A DNA stretch of 19,970 bases, from the NCBI GenBank assembly GCA_020846575.1, contig JADLDQ010000351.1, forward strand, positions 1 through 19,970, read 5' to 3'. The stretch comes from Burkholderiales bacterium. GTDB taxonomy: Bacteria > Pseudomonadota > Gammaproteobacteria > Burkholderiales > SG8-39. Shown in pieces: positions 1-14,457 of this stretch (its first letter is position 1; each line of letters begins with the position of its first letter). The notes beneath the pieces were generated by a model, which saw only the letters and a list, made by a program, of their open reading frames with translations, did no database searches and had not been told where the DNA came from. A program made the position numbers and the translations under genes.

Positions 1-117
1 CAGGCCTATTGCCGCATTTCCAGCTACCTCCAGACCATGGCCAACCGCGGCTGCAATCCCCTGGTCGCTGTTCAGATGGCTCTCTCCGGCGAGCTGTACG
101 CCGAGAGGGGTGAGTAG
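1..117 (+). CDS. C-terminal end of a probable transposase (partial, 5' end outside window)
   Basis: An open frame enters from the left edge and stops at TAG 115-117, giving 38 residues that include SSYLQTMANRG and NPLVAVQMALSGELYAE. The pattern of a helix, then N-x-L-x-A, then a final A-L-x-G resembles the last helices of IS66-type transposases, which commonly end in a similar 'YLxTxxxxGxNxLxALxxAxxG' shape. The catalytic core is outside the window, so family membership rests on this short tail only. It fits a mobile-element edge next to accessory genes. It could also be the end of another transposase or recombinase family. Confidence 0.4.
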   Translation, partial: QAYCRISSYLQTMANRGCNPLVAVQMALSGELYAERGE

Positions 118-130
118 TTACGATTCAGTC

Positions 131-159
131 TTGACTCGATACTAAGACATTCTTAGCAT
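131..159 (+). promoter_or_regulatory. possible sigma70 promoter for the 314-1051 gene
   Basis: TTGACT at 131-136 (5 of 6 matches to the -35 consensus) is followed by exactly 17 bases and TAGCAT at 154-159 (4 of 6 matches to -10). It points toward the gene at 314, which would give a 5' leader of about 150 bases. No better candidate was seen closer to the gene. The inverted repeat at 136-162 overlaps both elements. Confidence 0.35.
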
Positions 160-162
160 CGA
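136..162. promoter_or_regulatory. imperfect inverted repeat overlapping the putative promoter (operator-like)
   Basis: The arms TCGATACTAAGA (136-147) and TCTTAGCATCGA (151-162) pair over 11 of 12 positions around a 3-base loop, with one A/C mismatch. It starts 18 bases after the upstream stop codon and lacks a T-run, so it is a poor intrinsic terminator. Because it spans the -35/-10 interval, a dimeric repressor site is an alternative reading. Function is inferred only. Confidence 0.4.
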
Positions 163-313
163 TTTGACCCCAAGCTCTCCTCAATCGCTCGCTCGGAACG
201 TGCAGCAGCAAGTCGCCGACTGCATCAGCAAGCTAGCATCAACGCGGTACCGCTCGCCCTTTCGAAGCGCTTGACCGGCGTCCGGCCACTACCACGAAAA
301 TCCCGAAAGGAAA

Positions 314-1051
314 ATGACCATGCCTTTCGAGTACATCGCATATCGGGACTACGAGGTTGGGCAGGACGATGCGGCGCTCACGTTCACCGTTGCCTGGATT
401 CGGAAATTATGTGGCCCAGAATTGTCCGGGACCAAGATTACTATCCAAGAAGATGCTGACTACGACCTCAAAGGCAATGCATTCAAGTACCAAAACATCG
501 TTCTGGAGTACCCGGATGACCAGTACGTCACAGAAGCGGGTTGGGCCTATGTTGCCGCCTGCCGACGAGCGCATAGGTACTTTCATGAATGGTACACCTC
601 AGAACTGGTTACGGATGCTTGGGAGCGCATCCGAGGCCAGAGAATCGACAACGGCGATTTCGCGGGAGCACTTGCGCTCTCTGAGCGCACGAAGATTAGA
701 AAACGTCTTGGTCCCTTTGACCTTAAGGCACTTCTAGCAGAACTGATTACGGACTATTGCTATCCGAGTGGGACACGCAGTTTCGAATCTACCGAGGAAG
801 CTCAACGCAATTTACAGGAGAAGATGTTTCATCTTGCAGACTTCATTCGCCGCGAAACTGCATTCGCGCAGTCAATCGAAAACCCATATGCAGAATCACC
901 GCGCGATCTCTCGGACATAATCATCATGGCTACTTCAGAGGAAAAACTGAGCTTACTTGGACAACACATTGAAGCAATGGGGGCACCGGGCGACTGCTTC
1001 AAACTAATCGAGATGCTCGATCCAGGTAGGCTCCTGGACGATTTCTTGTGA
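314..1051 (+). CDS. hypothetical protein, 245 aa
   Basis: I do not recognise this protein. It is a soluble, charged, mixed alpha/beta-looking chain with no signal peptide or membrane segment. It has an aromatic-rich stretch near residues 85-95 (AHRYFHEWY) and an acidic C-terminus ending LLDDFL. A purine-rich GAAAGGA lies at 305-311. It is spaced better for the second ATG at 320 (third residue) than for the first at 314, so the true start may be 320. The visibly lower GC than the genes to its right suggests a separate acquisition. It converges on the long leftward operon ending at 1159. Being alone between a transposase tail and a defence operon, it may be a defence or cargo gene, but nothing in the sequence assigns a function. 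Confidence 0.7.
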   Translation: MTMPFEYIAYRDYEVGQDDAALTFTVAWIRKLCGPELSGTKITIQEDADYDLKGNAFKYQNIVLEYPDDQYVTEAGWAYVAACRRAHRYFHEWYTSELVTDAWERIRGQRIDNGDFAGALALSERTKIRKRLGPFDLKALLAELITDYCYPSGTRSFESTEEAQRNLQEKMFHLADFIRRETAFAQSIENPYAESPRDLSDIIIMATSEEKLSLLGQHIEAMGAPGDCFKLIEMLDPGRLLDDFL

Positions 1052-1158
1052 GCCGGGCTTGAATTCGCCAGGCGGTCCCGATCATGGGTGAGGGCTAGGC
1101 CGGCGGTCTCTAATTGCCGAGCAGCACGATCTAATACCTTTTCCCGATTCGCTGATAA

Positions 1159-4521
<3,363 letters not shown>

Positions 4522-4523
4522 AC

Positions 4524-4925
4524 TCAGTCTCGGCTTTCACCCAGACGCCCGGTGGCCCAGTCGATCGCCTGTGACACGACAGCCTCCAGCCGGTCGGCGT
4601 CCACCGGCGGCTCGTCTCCGAGTCCTACCTCGTAGCGCAGCGCCACGCCGAAGGGCACCAGAACACCAAGATCGTCCGCATCCAGAGGCACGGGGGAGGA
4701 GGCACCCCGCAGCAGTTCCGCAAGCATCACGAGGTTGTGGGTGCGCGGATATTCGACTCCGGCCGCGGAGAGCACTGCCTTGAGCGCCTTTTCGACGCCC
4801 TGTTGAGCGTGAAACCCGAGTACCCAGCCCGGTGCGTCAGGATCACCGCACAGGCGCCGCACCACGTAGAGGTCGTCGCGCGCACGCGCAAGCAGCGCGA
4901 GGGCGTGCTCACGCGGCGAGTTCAT
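4524..4925 (-). CDS. HEPN domain protein (partner of nucleotidyltransferase), 133 aa
   Basis: A small all-helical protein of the HEPN family (PF05168-like). The central signature is GWVLGFHAQQGVEKALKA (33-50), followed by YPRTHNL (60-66), the usual 'H-x-L' segment that precedes the third helix. A clear R-x4-6-H catalytic motif is not evident, so it may not itself be an RNase. The ATG at 4925 overlaps the upstream MNT gene by 17 bases, and AGGGAGG sits about nine bases before it. MNT-HEPN pairs are a well-known toxin-antitoxin layout in which the nucleotidyltransferase AMPylates and silences the HEPN partner. Here the pair is embedded inside a defence operon rather than standing alone, which suggests it is the abortive arm or its safety catch. 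Domain call is firm; role is inferred. Confidence 0.82.
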   Translation of the reverse strand: MNSPREHALALLARARDDLYVVRRLCGDPDAPGWVLGFHAQQGVEKALKAVLSAAGVEYPRTHNLVMLAELLRGASSPVPLDADDLGVLVPFGVALRYEVGLGDEPPVDADRLEAVVSQAIDWATGRLGESRD

Positions 4926-5220
4926 GAACCTGTCCCTCCCTGGCGGCGCGCCAGGCGAGCGTATTCGCCACGGACTTCTCGCGCTCGTAGGCGCCGGCGC
5001 TCATCACCACCACGTCAGCGGGAATCAGGCGCCGGCCCAGCAAGGTGGAAATTCTCGCCATTTCCGCAAACCGATCGCGCACTTCCGGTTCCACCACCAG
5101 GAGATCGAGGTCGCTGTCCGCTCGTGCCGCACCACGGGCCCGTGATCCGAAAACGATCAGCTTCGTACCTGCTGGCACAGCCGTGCGCAGGCACTCCAAC
5201 GCTTCCTGAACCAAGCTCAT
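4909..5220 (-). CDS. minimal nucleotidyltransferase (MNT), 103 aa
   Basis: A short polymerase-beta-like nucleotidyltransferase. The hallmark GSRARG (25-30) followed by SDLD (36-39) provides the two metal-binding aspartates, and D69 in PADVVVMS is the likely third carboxylate. Length is typical of MNT proteins. I chose the ATG at 5218-5220 over a longer upstream frame because TGGGGA lies about eight bases before it and residues from MSLVQEALE onward look like the family start. The longer extension is Arg-rich and unstructured. The gene follows the DUF1156 methylase after 130 bases and overlaps the HEPN gene. In known MNT-HEPN modules the enzyme transfers AMP to a tyrosine of the HEPN partner; that activity is assumed here from family and arrangement. 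Confidence 0.85.
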   Translation of the reverse strand: MSLVQEALECLRTAVPAGTKLIVFGSRARGAARADSDLDLLVVEPEVRDRFAEMARISTLLGRRLIPADVVVMSAGAYEREKSVANTLAWRAAREGQVHELAA

Positions 5221-5350
5221 GAATGTCCCCAGTCGCCGTAATGCGAATCGTGCCCGGCTCCGGGATCGGAGGCGTCGATCCTGTGCAGGATCGGGCTGCG
5301 ATTGTCCGGCGACATATCCACGGGAAGTCGGGCTCCCATCTCGCAATTCC

Positions 5351-8229
<2,879 letters not shown>

Positions 8230-8233
<4 letters not shown>

Positions 8234-9048
8234 GCTGACAGATCCTGAATTTCTGCTTGCAGCCATGACGCCATGGCATGCGCATTTCGGACCTGATTCG
8301 GAATCGTCAGTGCCTGTTCGGGTGTCAAAGCGATCTCGGCTGCATGGCAAATCTGATGCCGTAGCGTTTCAAGCGCCTTGAGCTGCGCATAGTGTGTCTC
8401 GGTCCCCTCGAATAATCCAAGGCCCTGCGCAGCCTGAATCTCTTGCCCAAAGGACGCACAAGACAAGCGGTCAATCGCCAGGTTCCTCTTGTTCGCGTCC
8501 TTCCAATACCTTTCCACAATTCCTCGTTGTTTCTTTTCAAGAAGATCGAGCCATGCGTTCTGTTTCGAGCCACAAGTCTTGCGAATCCAGTCCACCAAGA
8601 GCATCTCGACTGGGATAACTAGCCCGAAAAGAACTGAATAGACTGGTAGCTCTTGAATGTCCGACAGAGTGACCAAGCCCGAGATGCTGCGGTCATCCAA
8701 GAGGAAGCGAAATCTCTGCTGGTCTGCCGACTCCAGGAACGAGATCAAAGGGGCATCGGAAGCCATGAACATGCCCTCATGCAGTGCGACGAGCCCGGTG
8801 CCCCGAACGAATACTGCTTCAATACTGACGCCGTCACGACTAGTGAGGGGTACCTGATCGAAATCGGCTAACTCAGGATCTCTCTCGGTGCCTCGCCAAC
8901 GAGCCTTCTGCCGGACTTTTAGATCCGCACGCGGCGTTGCGATCAGGGAGACAGGAGTTCCCGAGCGAACGGCCGTGAGAAAGACGCTTGCTGAGGTACC
9001 CAAGGGAGTGCTCGCCCAGCGGACCATGATGCCCATGGGGTCAATCAT
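8230..9048 (-). CDS. CBS-like / HEPN-like protein of unknown function, 272 aa
   Basis: I do not recognise a named family. Residues about 70-145 resemble a CBS-type ligand-binding half, with SISGLVTLSDIQELPV (121-136) matching the usual 'G-x-V/L-T-x-S-D-L' end of a CBS motif. The C-terminal 125 residues are helical and contain LRHQICHA; R230-x4-H235 matches the HEPN R-x4-6-H motif, which often appears as 'LRN-x3-H'. CBS domains usually bind adenosyl nucleotides, so this could be a nucleotide-gated RNase, but that is inference. GC content is visibly lower than in the flanking DUF1156 and helicase genes, suggesting a later insertion. Several ATGs (9048, 9036, 9027) are possible and none has a good ribosome site. 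Its stop overlaps the methylase GTG start (GTGA). Confidence 0.65.
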
Positions 9049-9148
9049 GGGTGCAGTACGCGCAAGCGGGCACTCCGAATCGATATTCCCCGAGCACCGA
9101 CCTTATCGACGGCTTCTAGGCAAAAGGCGACGTCACTGCGCTTCCTTT

Positions 9149-10861
9149 TCATTTCGATTCCGGCTCTTCCATTTCAAGATCGGTTGCCTGCGCCAGCCCT
9201 GTCACTCGTTGAATCTCACACCACAGCCGTTCCTGCCGCCATGCGAGGAATGCCTCGTAGTCGTCGCTCCAGAGCGCTGAAGTCTCTCCTGTCGGTAGGC
9301 AGTGCGATGACAGCACCGCGTCAAACGGGAAGCCAGGCGTCTTGCGGATGTCCGCGAGATAGACCGAGGGCGCGCGATTGCTGATCATCTGATTGGTAGT
9401 GCGGTCGATGAGGGTGCGGTTAAGCACGCAATCACGCGCGCGCGCTGATTTCACGTTCTTCTGCTTCAGAAGAAAGTCGTCGGGGAAGACGTGGTGGTCG
9501 TCGATGCCCTGCTCGTTCATCAGATTCCCCGTGATGACTGCCTGGGTATGGAAATCGCGCGCACCTGCTCCAGTGCCAAGAATCAGGCAGATGGTGCCGC
9601 GGTAGATCGAGCGCTGGCGCGGAGTAACATCCCGCAGCGCCTTCGGGTCAAAGCGCAGTGCGTTGACCGACTCGGGTGCAGGACCGTCGGCGAGCCAGGC
9701 GCTAAGATCCGCTACGTCCTTCGCCGACTGGCTGTTCGGTGAACTCTCGTAGGCCTGACCAAATACTGCGCACCAGAACCAGCGCTTGAGTTTCTCTCGG
9801 TGCGCTCCGGCCTCTGGCGTCTTCGGCATGCCCGAGCGCGCCAGTACAGCGGCGAGCGGAGCGAGCATCGTCTGGTACGGCAACCACTTCGGCAACATCA
9901 CCTTGCAGTCATCGCGCAGAATTCCTAGGCCCGTCGCTAGTCCGCCTACGACTTTGTCCCACCATCCCTCGATGTCGGTCACCGCGAGGTTCAGTACGTC
10001 ACCCCGCTTGCACGACGGTGCCTTTCGACTTGCGAGAGCAATCGACTGGAGCAAGTAGTAGGGATCGACTTCAAATTCCTGGATGATTGGATGCTGCTCG
10101 CGCGCCTTGTCCCACAGCGCCCGCAGGTTGATGTTCTGTGGCCAGAAGCGCGCGGTGAGCAGTTCGAAGACGCTTAGCTTCACGCCAGTGCGGTTCAGAG
10201 TCTCGAAGATCGTGCAAAGGGCATCAGGCTCGGTCTTGTCCGAGAGCGTCACCACCGGGAAGTGGTAGTCGTCGATGGTCTTGACCCACTGGTCGTTGAG
10301 CCTCGTCAGCGCATCGAGCATGCTGGTGCGTTGATCCGCCGGCATGGGGTTCGTGACCTGGAGCAACCACTGCAGGAAGCCGCCGGCCCCGCCCTTGAGG
10401 ACCGAGAGCGGCAGCAGGAGCTCTTTGGCCTGGAGCGCAAAATCCTCGCGTGCCTTCGCCCACTTCGTGGCTGCTCGTACATGGAAGATCGCCTCCTCAA
10501 AATCTACGCCACGGATGAGCTCGCCAAGGTCGAGAAAGTAGCGGTGCTCGCCGACCCCATAGAATGCTTGGTAGAGGGATGTCAGCCGCTGCTGGCCATC
10601 GAGCACCAGAAAAGTGTGCTTCGCGCCGTCGAGCGGCGGCGCACCTTCGAACTCGCGAGCAGCAAACACGCGCTTAGCGTCGCGCACGCGCAGGATGCTT
10701 CCGGCCGGGTAGTTGTTGGCGATCGAGACGATCAGTTCCTGCGTCGCGCCTGGCTCCCAGACAAAGTCGCGCTGGAAGTCGGGAAGAACTGTGACCCGAT
10801 TGTGGATCTCGTTGAGGAGGTCTTTGAGTGCGCGGGGGTTGGTATCTTCGAAGAGGTTCAT
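9149..10861 (-). CDS. DUF262 + HNH (DUF1524-like) GmrSD-type nuclease protein, 570 aa
   Basis: The DUF262 N-terminus is clear: LPDFQRDFVWEPG (26-38) and LDGQQRLTSLY (87-97), the ParB/Srx-like nucleotide-binding signature. The C-terminal part carries an HNH-type metal site, DDHHVFP (454-460), followed by LNRTLID and TTNQMISN about 25-37 residues later, as in DUF1524. This is the domain order of GmrSD-type modification-dependent restriction proteins, in which nucleotide hydrolysis licenses cleavage of modified phage DNA. I chose the ATG at 10861 because GGAG precedes it by six bases and MNLFEDTNPRALKDLL is a typical family start. The frame is nevertheless open upstream and joins, without a stop, the displaced C-terminal domain of the helicase (see that entry). 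Role inferred: DNA-cleaving effector of the operon. Confidence 0.87.
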   Translation of the reverse strand: MNLFEDTNPRALKDLLNEIHNRVTVLPDFQRDFVWEPGATQELIVSIANNYPAGSILRVRDAKRVFAAREFEGAPPLDGAKHTFLVLDGQQRLTSLYQAFYGVGEHRYFLDLGELIRGVDFEEAIFHVRAATKWAKAREDFALQAKELLLPLSVLKGGAGGFLQWLLQVTNPMPADQRTSMLDALTRLNDQWVKTIDDYHFPVVTLSDKTEPDALCTIFETLNRTGVKLSVFELLTARFWPQNINLRALWDKAREQHPIIQEFEVDPYYLLQSIALASRKAPSCKRGDVLNLAVTDIEGWWDKVVGGLATGLGILRDDCKVMLPKWLPYQTMLAPLAAVLARSGMPKTPEAGAHREKLKRWFWCAVFGQAYESSPNSQSAKDVADLSAWLADGPAPESVNALRFDPKALRDVTPRQRSIYRGTICLILGTGAGARDFHTQAVITGNLMNEQGIDDHHVFPDDFLLKQKNVKSARARDCVLNRTLIDRTTNQMISNRAPSVYLADIRKTPGFPFDAVLSSHCLPTGETSALWSDDYEAFLAWRQERLWCEIQRVTGLAQATDLEMEEPESK

Positions 10862-11197
10862 ACAGCACTCCGCTGAAGCTGTCTTTTCATGATGGGTTTT
10901 CCCCCGCGCGAGCAGTCTCTTGAAATCGTAATTTACGCTGGTGACGCCGAAGTCCGGTTCGCGCTGGAAAGGATGGCGCAAGTAATGCACCCGGTGTGCT
11001 TTGTCATCGAGGAATTCAACAAGTGCGAGGATGAAGTCCTCGGGCTTGTTGAGCGAGTAGAGGACCTCATTCTTGGTGACGGTAATCGTGTCGGCATCCT
11101 CGATGCGCCCTTTGACCTCCAGGAACCGAAGCTTGCCGGTGCCGGGTACGCGCGACTCGATGTCATACCCGAGCTTCTCCAATTCGCGGTCGGGGGG
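10862..11197 (-). pseudogene. out-of-frame DUF3883 C-terminal domain of the helicase
   Basis: After a run of six C on the minus strand (11192-11197) the family sequence resumes in another frame: PPDRELEKLGYDIES, then LRFLEVKGR, ITVTKNEVLYSLNKP and DFGVTSVNYDF. This is the DUF3883 domain that normally ends such helicases. One extra C would restore the frame (FDPPDRELEKLGYD). The displaced frame then runs without a stop into the DUF262 protein. In the original helicase frame the region ends at TGA 10858-10860, overlapping the DUF262 start as ATGA. A second one-base difference in the A4 run at 10897-10900 would return to that frame. Either this is an assembly or sequencing indel, a genuine mutation, or a helicase-DUF262 fusion made by recoding. 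Confidence 0.75.
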
Positions 11198-14100
11198 TCA
11201 AAGCCCAGTTGCCGCTCCACTTCCATCACGATCGCGCGGGCGCGTGCCGCTGAAGCCTGAGTATCGGGGCGCGTAACCGATGCCGGCCGGCCGGTCATGG
11301 CGGTAACCAACCCCAGAGGCATCACCACCAGCGCTCCCAGCACCGCCGGCGGCAGCGCCGACACCTGCGCTTCCCGGTCCAGCTCGGCGAGCCGCTTTTC
11401 GAGTCGCCCTTGCAGTTCATCCGCGCGCCGGCGCGCCTCCTGCGAATTCAGTCGCGCGCCCGCCCTGCCGGCCTGTTCCTGGAGCTTCAACTGCTCTGCG
11501 CGGTGGTCCCAATACGCGATTTCCTTGGTCAGCCGGTCCTTTACCGCTGCGCGGGTCTTGTCGATCCACTTCAGCCGCCGATCACGGACTTCAGCGACGT
11601 GATCGGGAACGACATGCTCGATGGCGTAACCCTGTGCCTTGCCTTCGAGGTCGCGCGTGATCCAGGCGCATTCGGGGCGGGCGAGGATGTCGGCCGCAGG
11701 CGGTTCGGTCCCGGCCAGTGGGCGGTAGTCGAGGTACGGTGCGTAATTCAGGTGCCGGTTGCGGCCACCGGCGTCCTGCTCGACGTAGAGCATGCGCCGC
11801 GAGATGGTGCGGCGCTCTCCCGACGGGAGGGTGCTCGCGTCCTGGATCGCGTGCTCCAGGTAGAACAGCACTCGCGGGCTCACGGCCGGGTCGCGCTCGT
11901 CCACCAGTACCGTGCCGCGCTTGAGCAGATCGCGGTGGCGTTCGAGCGTCATGTCGAGCACGGCGTCCAGAAGCGGGTGGCCGGGACAGACGAAGGCGGC
12001 AAGCGGTTGACCCTGCGGGGCGATCAGGTCCTTCTCGAAAGCGATCCGCTCGTAGCGCGCGAGCACCGGGTCGCCGGCGCCGATCTGGCGGTCGCGGTGG
12101 TGCACCGGCGCCGGCACCTGAGTGATCTCGTAGCGGCGCGGCTCGCGCTGGCGGACCGTCCCGCCCATCTGCCGGAAGGCCTCCAGGAAGAACGATTCGA
12201 TGTAGTGCGGCTGCAGCCGCCGCGCCTCCGCGCGCTCCATTTCCTCGCGCACCCGGGCCACGCGGCTCGAATCCATGGCGTCGTGAGCGAGCGCCCGGTC
12301 CTCGATCAGTTCCTCCAGGTGCGAGCGATCGACCCCGTGCTCGATGGCTCTCTCCAGGCGCGCGCGGACCTCCGGCTGGTCGCCGTAACGAACGGCTTCG
12401 ATCAGTAGGTCGCGCAGCGGGCGGCCATCGAACTGGAGCTTGCCCAGCACGTCGAACACCTGGCCACCCAGCGCCCGGCGTGCCTCTTCGAGCTTTTCCA
12501 GCAGGCGGCGATAGACATCACCCTCCCGGGTCTCCTCGGCCACCAGATTCCACAGGTGGCAGACCTCGGTCTGGCCGATGCGGTGAATGCGGCCGAAGCG
12601 CTGCTCCAGCCGGTTCGGGTTCCAGGGCAGGTCGTAATTGACCATCAGGTGGGCGCGCTGCAGGTTGATGCCTTCGCCGGCTGCGTCGGTGGCCAGCAGC
12701 ACCTGCACCTCGGGATCGTGACGGAAGCTCTCCTGGGCCTTGCGGCGCTCCCCCCGGCCCATGCCACCGTGGATCAGCACCAGCGACCGCGCGCGCCCGA
12801 GCAATCCGCCGATCTGGCGCTCCAGGTAGTAGAGCGTGTCGCGGTGCTCGGTGAAGAGCACGAGCTTCTGGCGTGGCGAAGGCACCGGCTTCGGCAGTGA
12901 GCCGGCCCCGTAGGGCAAGGCGGGTTCGGCGGCTCGATCGCCAAGCCCTGCCGGCGTGAAGATTTCGCCCAGCAGGTGCGCAAGCTCGCGCCACTTGGTA
13001 TCCCGTCCGCTGCGGCGCACCTCCGCGGCGACTTCCTCGAGGTGCGCGAGGGTAGCGATCTCCACCTTCAGCTCGGCAAGGGTCGCCGCGGCAGTCGCCT
13101 GGTCGAGGATCTCTTCCTCTGCGGTTGCGACCTCGTTCTCGGGAGCGTCCTCCAGGTCCTCAACGTCATCGGCGTCGGGTAAAGGCGCGGCCGCGGCCGG
13201 GCTGGCGAGCGCTTCGCCTCGCTGCAGCAGCTCCAACTCCCGCAGCCGCTTCTCCAGGCGGGTCCGGCGGCGGCGCAGCGACTGGTAGATCGCCTCGGGT
13301 GACGAGGCCAGGCGCCGCTGAAGAATAGTGAGAGCAAACCCGACTGTGCCGGCGCGCTTGTCGTTCTCAAGGGCGTCGGCGCGATTGAACTCCTCCCGCA
13401 CGTAATCGGTGACTTCCTTGTACAGGCGCGCCTCGGCGTCCGAGAACTTGTAGGGGACCGTGTAGGCGATGCGCTCGGGGAAAAGCGGCCTGCCGTCGAA
13501 CTTGAGCAAGCCCTCCTTCACCATGCGCCGCATCATGTCCGAGACATCGACCTGGTGTACACCGTCCCGGAACTTCCCTTCGAAGCGGTCGCCGTCGAGC
13601 AGCGCGAGAAAGAGCTGGAAGTCCTCCTCCTTGCCGTTGTGCGGGGTGGCCGTCATCAGCAGGAAGTGGCGGGTGAGGCCGGACACGAGCTGCCCCAGCC
13701 GGTAGCGCTTGGTGTACTTGATCTCGCCGCCGAAGAACGTCGCCGCAAGTTTGTGGGCCTCGTCGCAAACCACCAGATCCCAGCGGCAATCCGGTGCCTG
13801 AAGCTTCGCCTGTACGTCTTCGTCCCGCGACAGCTTGTCCAGGCGGGCGATGACAAGTTCATTCTCCAGGAACCAGTTGCCCGTCCGGGCGGCCTCCAGC
13901 TTGTCGTTGGTGAGGATCTCGAACGGCAGGTGGAAGCGCCGGTTCAGCTCCTCCTGCCACTGTTCGACCAGGCTGCCGGGGCAGACGATCAGGCAGCGCT
14001 TGAGGTCACCCCGGGCGATCAGCTCCTTGATGAGGAGCCCTGCCATGATGGTCTTGCCCGCGCCGGGATCGTCCGCCAGCAGGAAGCGCAGTGGCTGTCG

Positions 14101-14457
14101 CGGCAGCATCGCCTCGTAGACCGCCGTGATCTGGTGCGGCAGCGGATCGACCAGCGAAGCGTGGACGGCGAGGACCGGATCGAACAGGTGCGCAAGGCGG
14201 ATGCGGTGCGCCTCGGAAACCAGGCGGAAAAGCGCACCGTCCCCGTCGAAGCTCCACGGACGGCCCTGTACCACGACGTCGATACGAGGTTCGTCGTGCC
14301 GGTAGAGCAGTTCATTGGCGACTCTGCCAGTGGTGTCCTTATAGGTCAGTTCCAGTGCGGCGGAGCCGAACCACTGGACATTGACGACGGTCACTAGCGA
14401 ATCAGACCGCATTCCCCGGATCGACGCACCTGGGCGCACTTCTTCGAGTTTGCTCAC
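10933..14457 (-). CDS. SNF2-like DEAH helicase (DISARM DrmD-like), C-terminus frameshifted
   Basis: A superfamily 2 (SNF2/RapA-type) ATP-dependent translocase. Motif I is DDPGAGKT (129-136), motif II CDEAHKL (231-237), motif III LLMTATPHNG (266-275), motif V ATDAAGEGINLQ (589-600) and motif VI QRFGRIHRIGQT (619-630). An insertion at about 355-520 with an acidic stretch separates the two RecA lobes. A long helical region (about 1000-1060) follows, and a DUF3883 domain should end the protein. The frame leaves the family sequence after residue 1088 (QLGFDP), and the last 86 residues in this frame are nonsense. The real C-terminus continues in another frame (10862-11197). Start: GTG 14455-14457, because the family begins near 'PG-x-x-x-RG' as here; GAGGGAG lies unusually close upstream. 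Role: DNA-tracking motor of the defence system (inferred from family). Confidence 0.88.
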   Translation of the reverse strand: MSKLEEVRPGASIRGMRSDSLVTVVNVQWFGSAALELTYKDTTGRVANELLYRHDEPRIDVVVQGRPWSFDGDGALFRLVSEAHRIRLAHLFDPVLAVHASLVDPLPHQITAVYEAMLPRQPLRFLLADDPGAGKTIMAGLLIKELIARGDLKRCLIVCPGSLVEQWQEELNRRFHLPFEILTNDKLEAARTGNWFLENELVIARLDKLSRDEDVQAKLQAPDCRWDLVVCDEAHKLAATFFGGEIKYTKRYRLGQLVSGLTRHFLLMTATPHNGKEEDFQLFLALLDGDRFEGKFRDGVHQVDVSDMMRRMVKEGLLKFDGRPLFPERIAYTVPYKFSDAEARLYKEVTDYVREEFNRADALENDKRAGTVGFALTILQRRLASSPEAIYQSLRRRRTRLEKRLRELELLQRGEALASPAAAAPLPDADDVEDLEDAPENEVATAEEEILDQATAAATLAELKVEIATLAHLEEVAAEVRRSGRDTKWRELAHLLGEIFTPAGLGDRAAEPALPYGAGSLPKPVPSPRQKLVLFTEHRDTLYYLERQIGGLLGRARSLVLIHGGMGRGERRKAQESFRHDPEVQVLLATDAAGEGINLQRAHLMVNYDLPWNPNRLEQRFGRIHRIGQTEVCHLWNLVAEETREGDVYRRLLEKLEEARRALGGQVFDVLGKLQFDGRPLRDLLIEAVRYGDQPEVRARLERAIEHGVDRSHLEELIEDRALAHDAMDSSRVARVREEMERAEARRLQPHYIESFFLEAFRQMGGTVRQREPRRYEITQVPAPVHHRDRQIGAGDPVLARYERIAFEKDLIAPQGQPLAAFVCPGHPLLDAVLDMTLERHRDLLKRGTVLVDERDPAVSPRVLFYLEHAIQDASTLPSGERRTISRRMLYVEQDAGGRNRHLNYAPYLDYRPLAGTEPPAADILARPECAWITRDLEGKAQGYAIEHVVPDHVAEVRDRRLKWIDKTRAAVKDRLTKEIAYWDHRAEQLKLQEQAGRAGARLNSQEARRRADELQGRLEKRLAELDREAQVSALPPAVLGALVVMPLGLVTAMTGRPASVTRPDTQASAARARAIVMEVERQLGFDPPTANWRSSGMTSSRAYPAPASFGSWRSKGASRMPTRLPSPRMRSSTRSTSPRTSSSHLLNSSMTKHTGCITCAILSSANRTSASPA

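Noticed and set aside
5221..5346. N-terminal extension of the nucleotidyltransferase
   Set aside because: Arg-rich and unstructured; ATG 5220 has its own ribosome site.
8234..8350. N-terminal extension of the methylase from 8350
   Set aside because: Would overlap the upstream gene by 120 bases and adds a Cys/Ser-rich segment not typical of the family; GTG 8233 with GTGA overlap is better.
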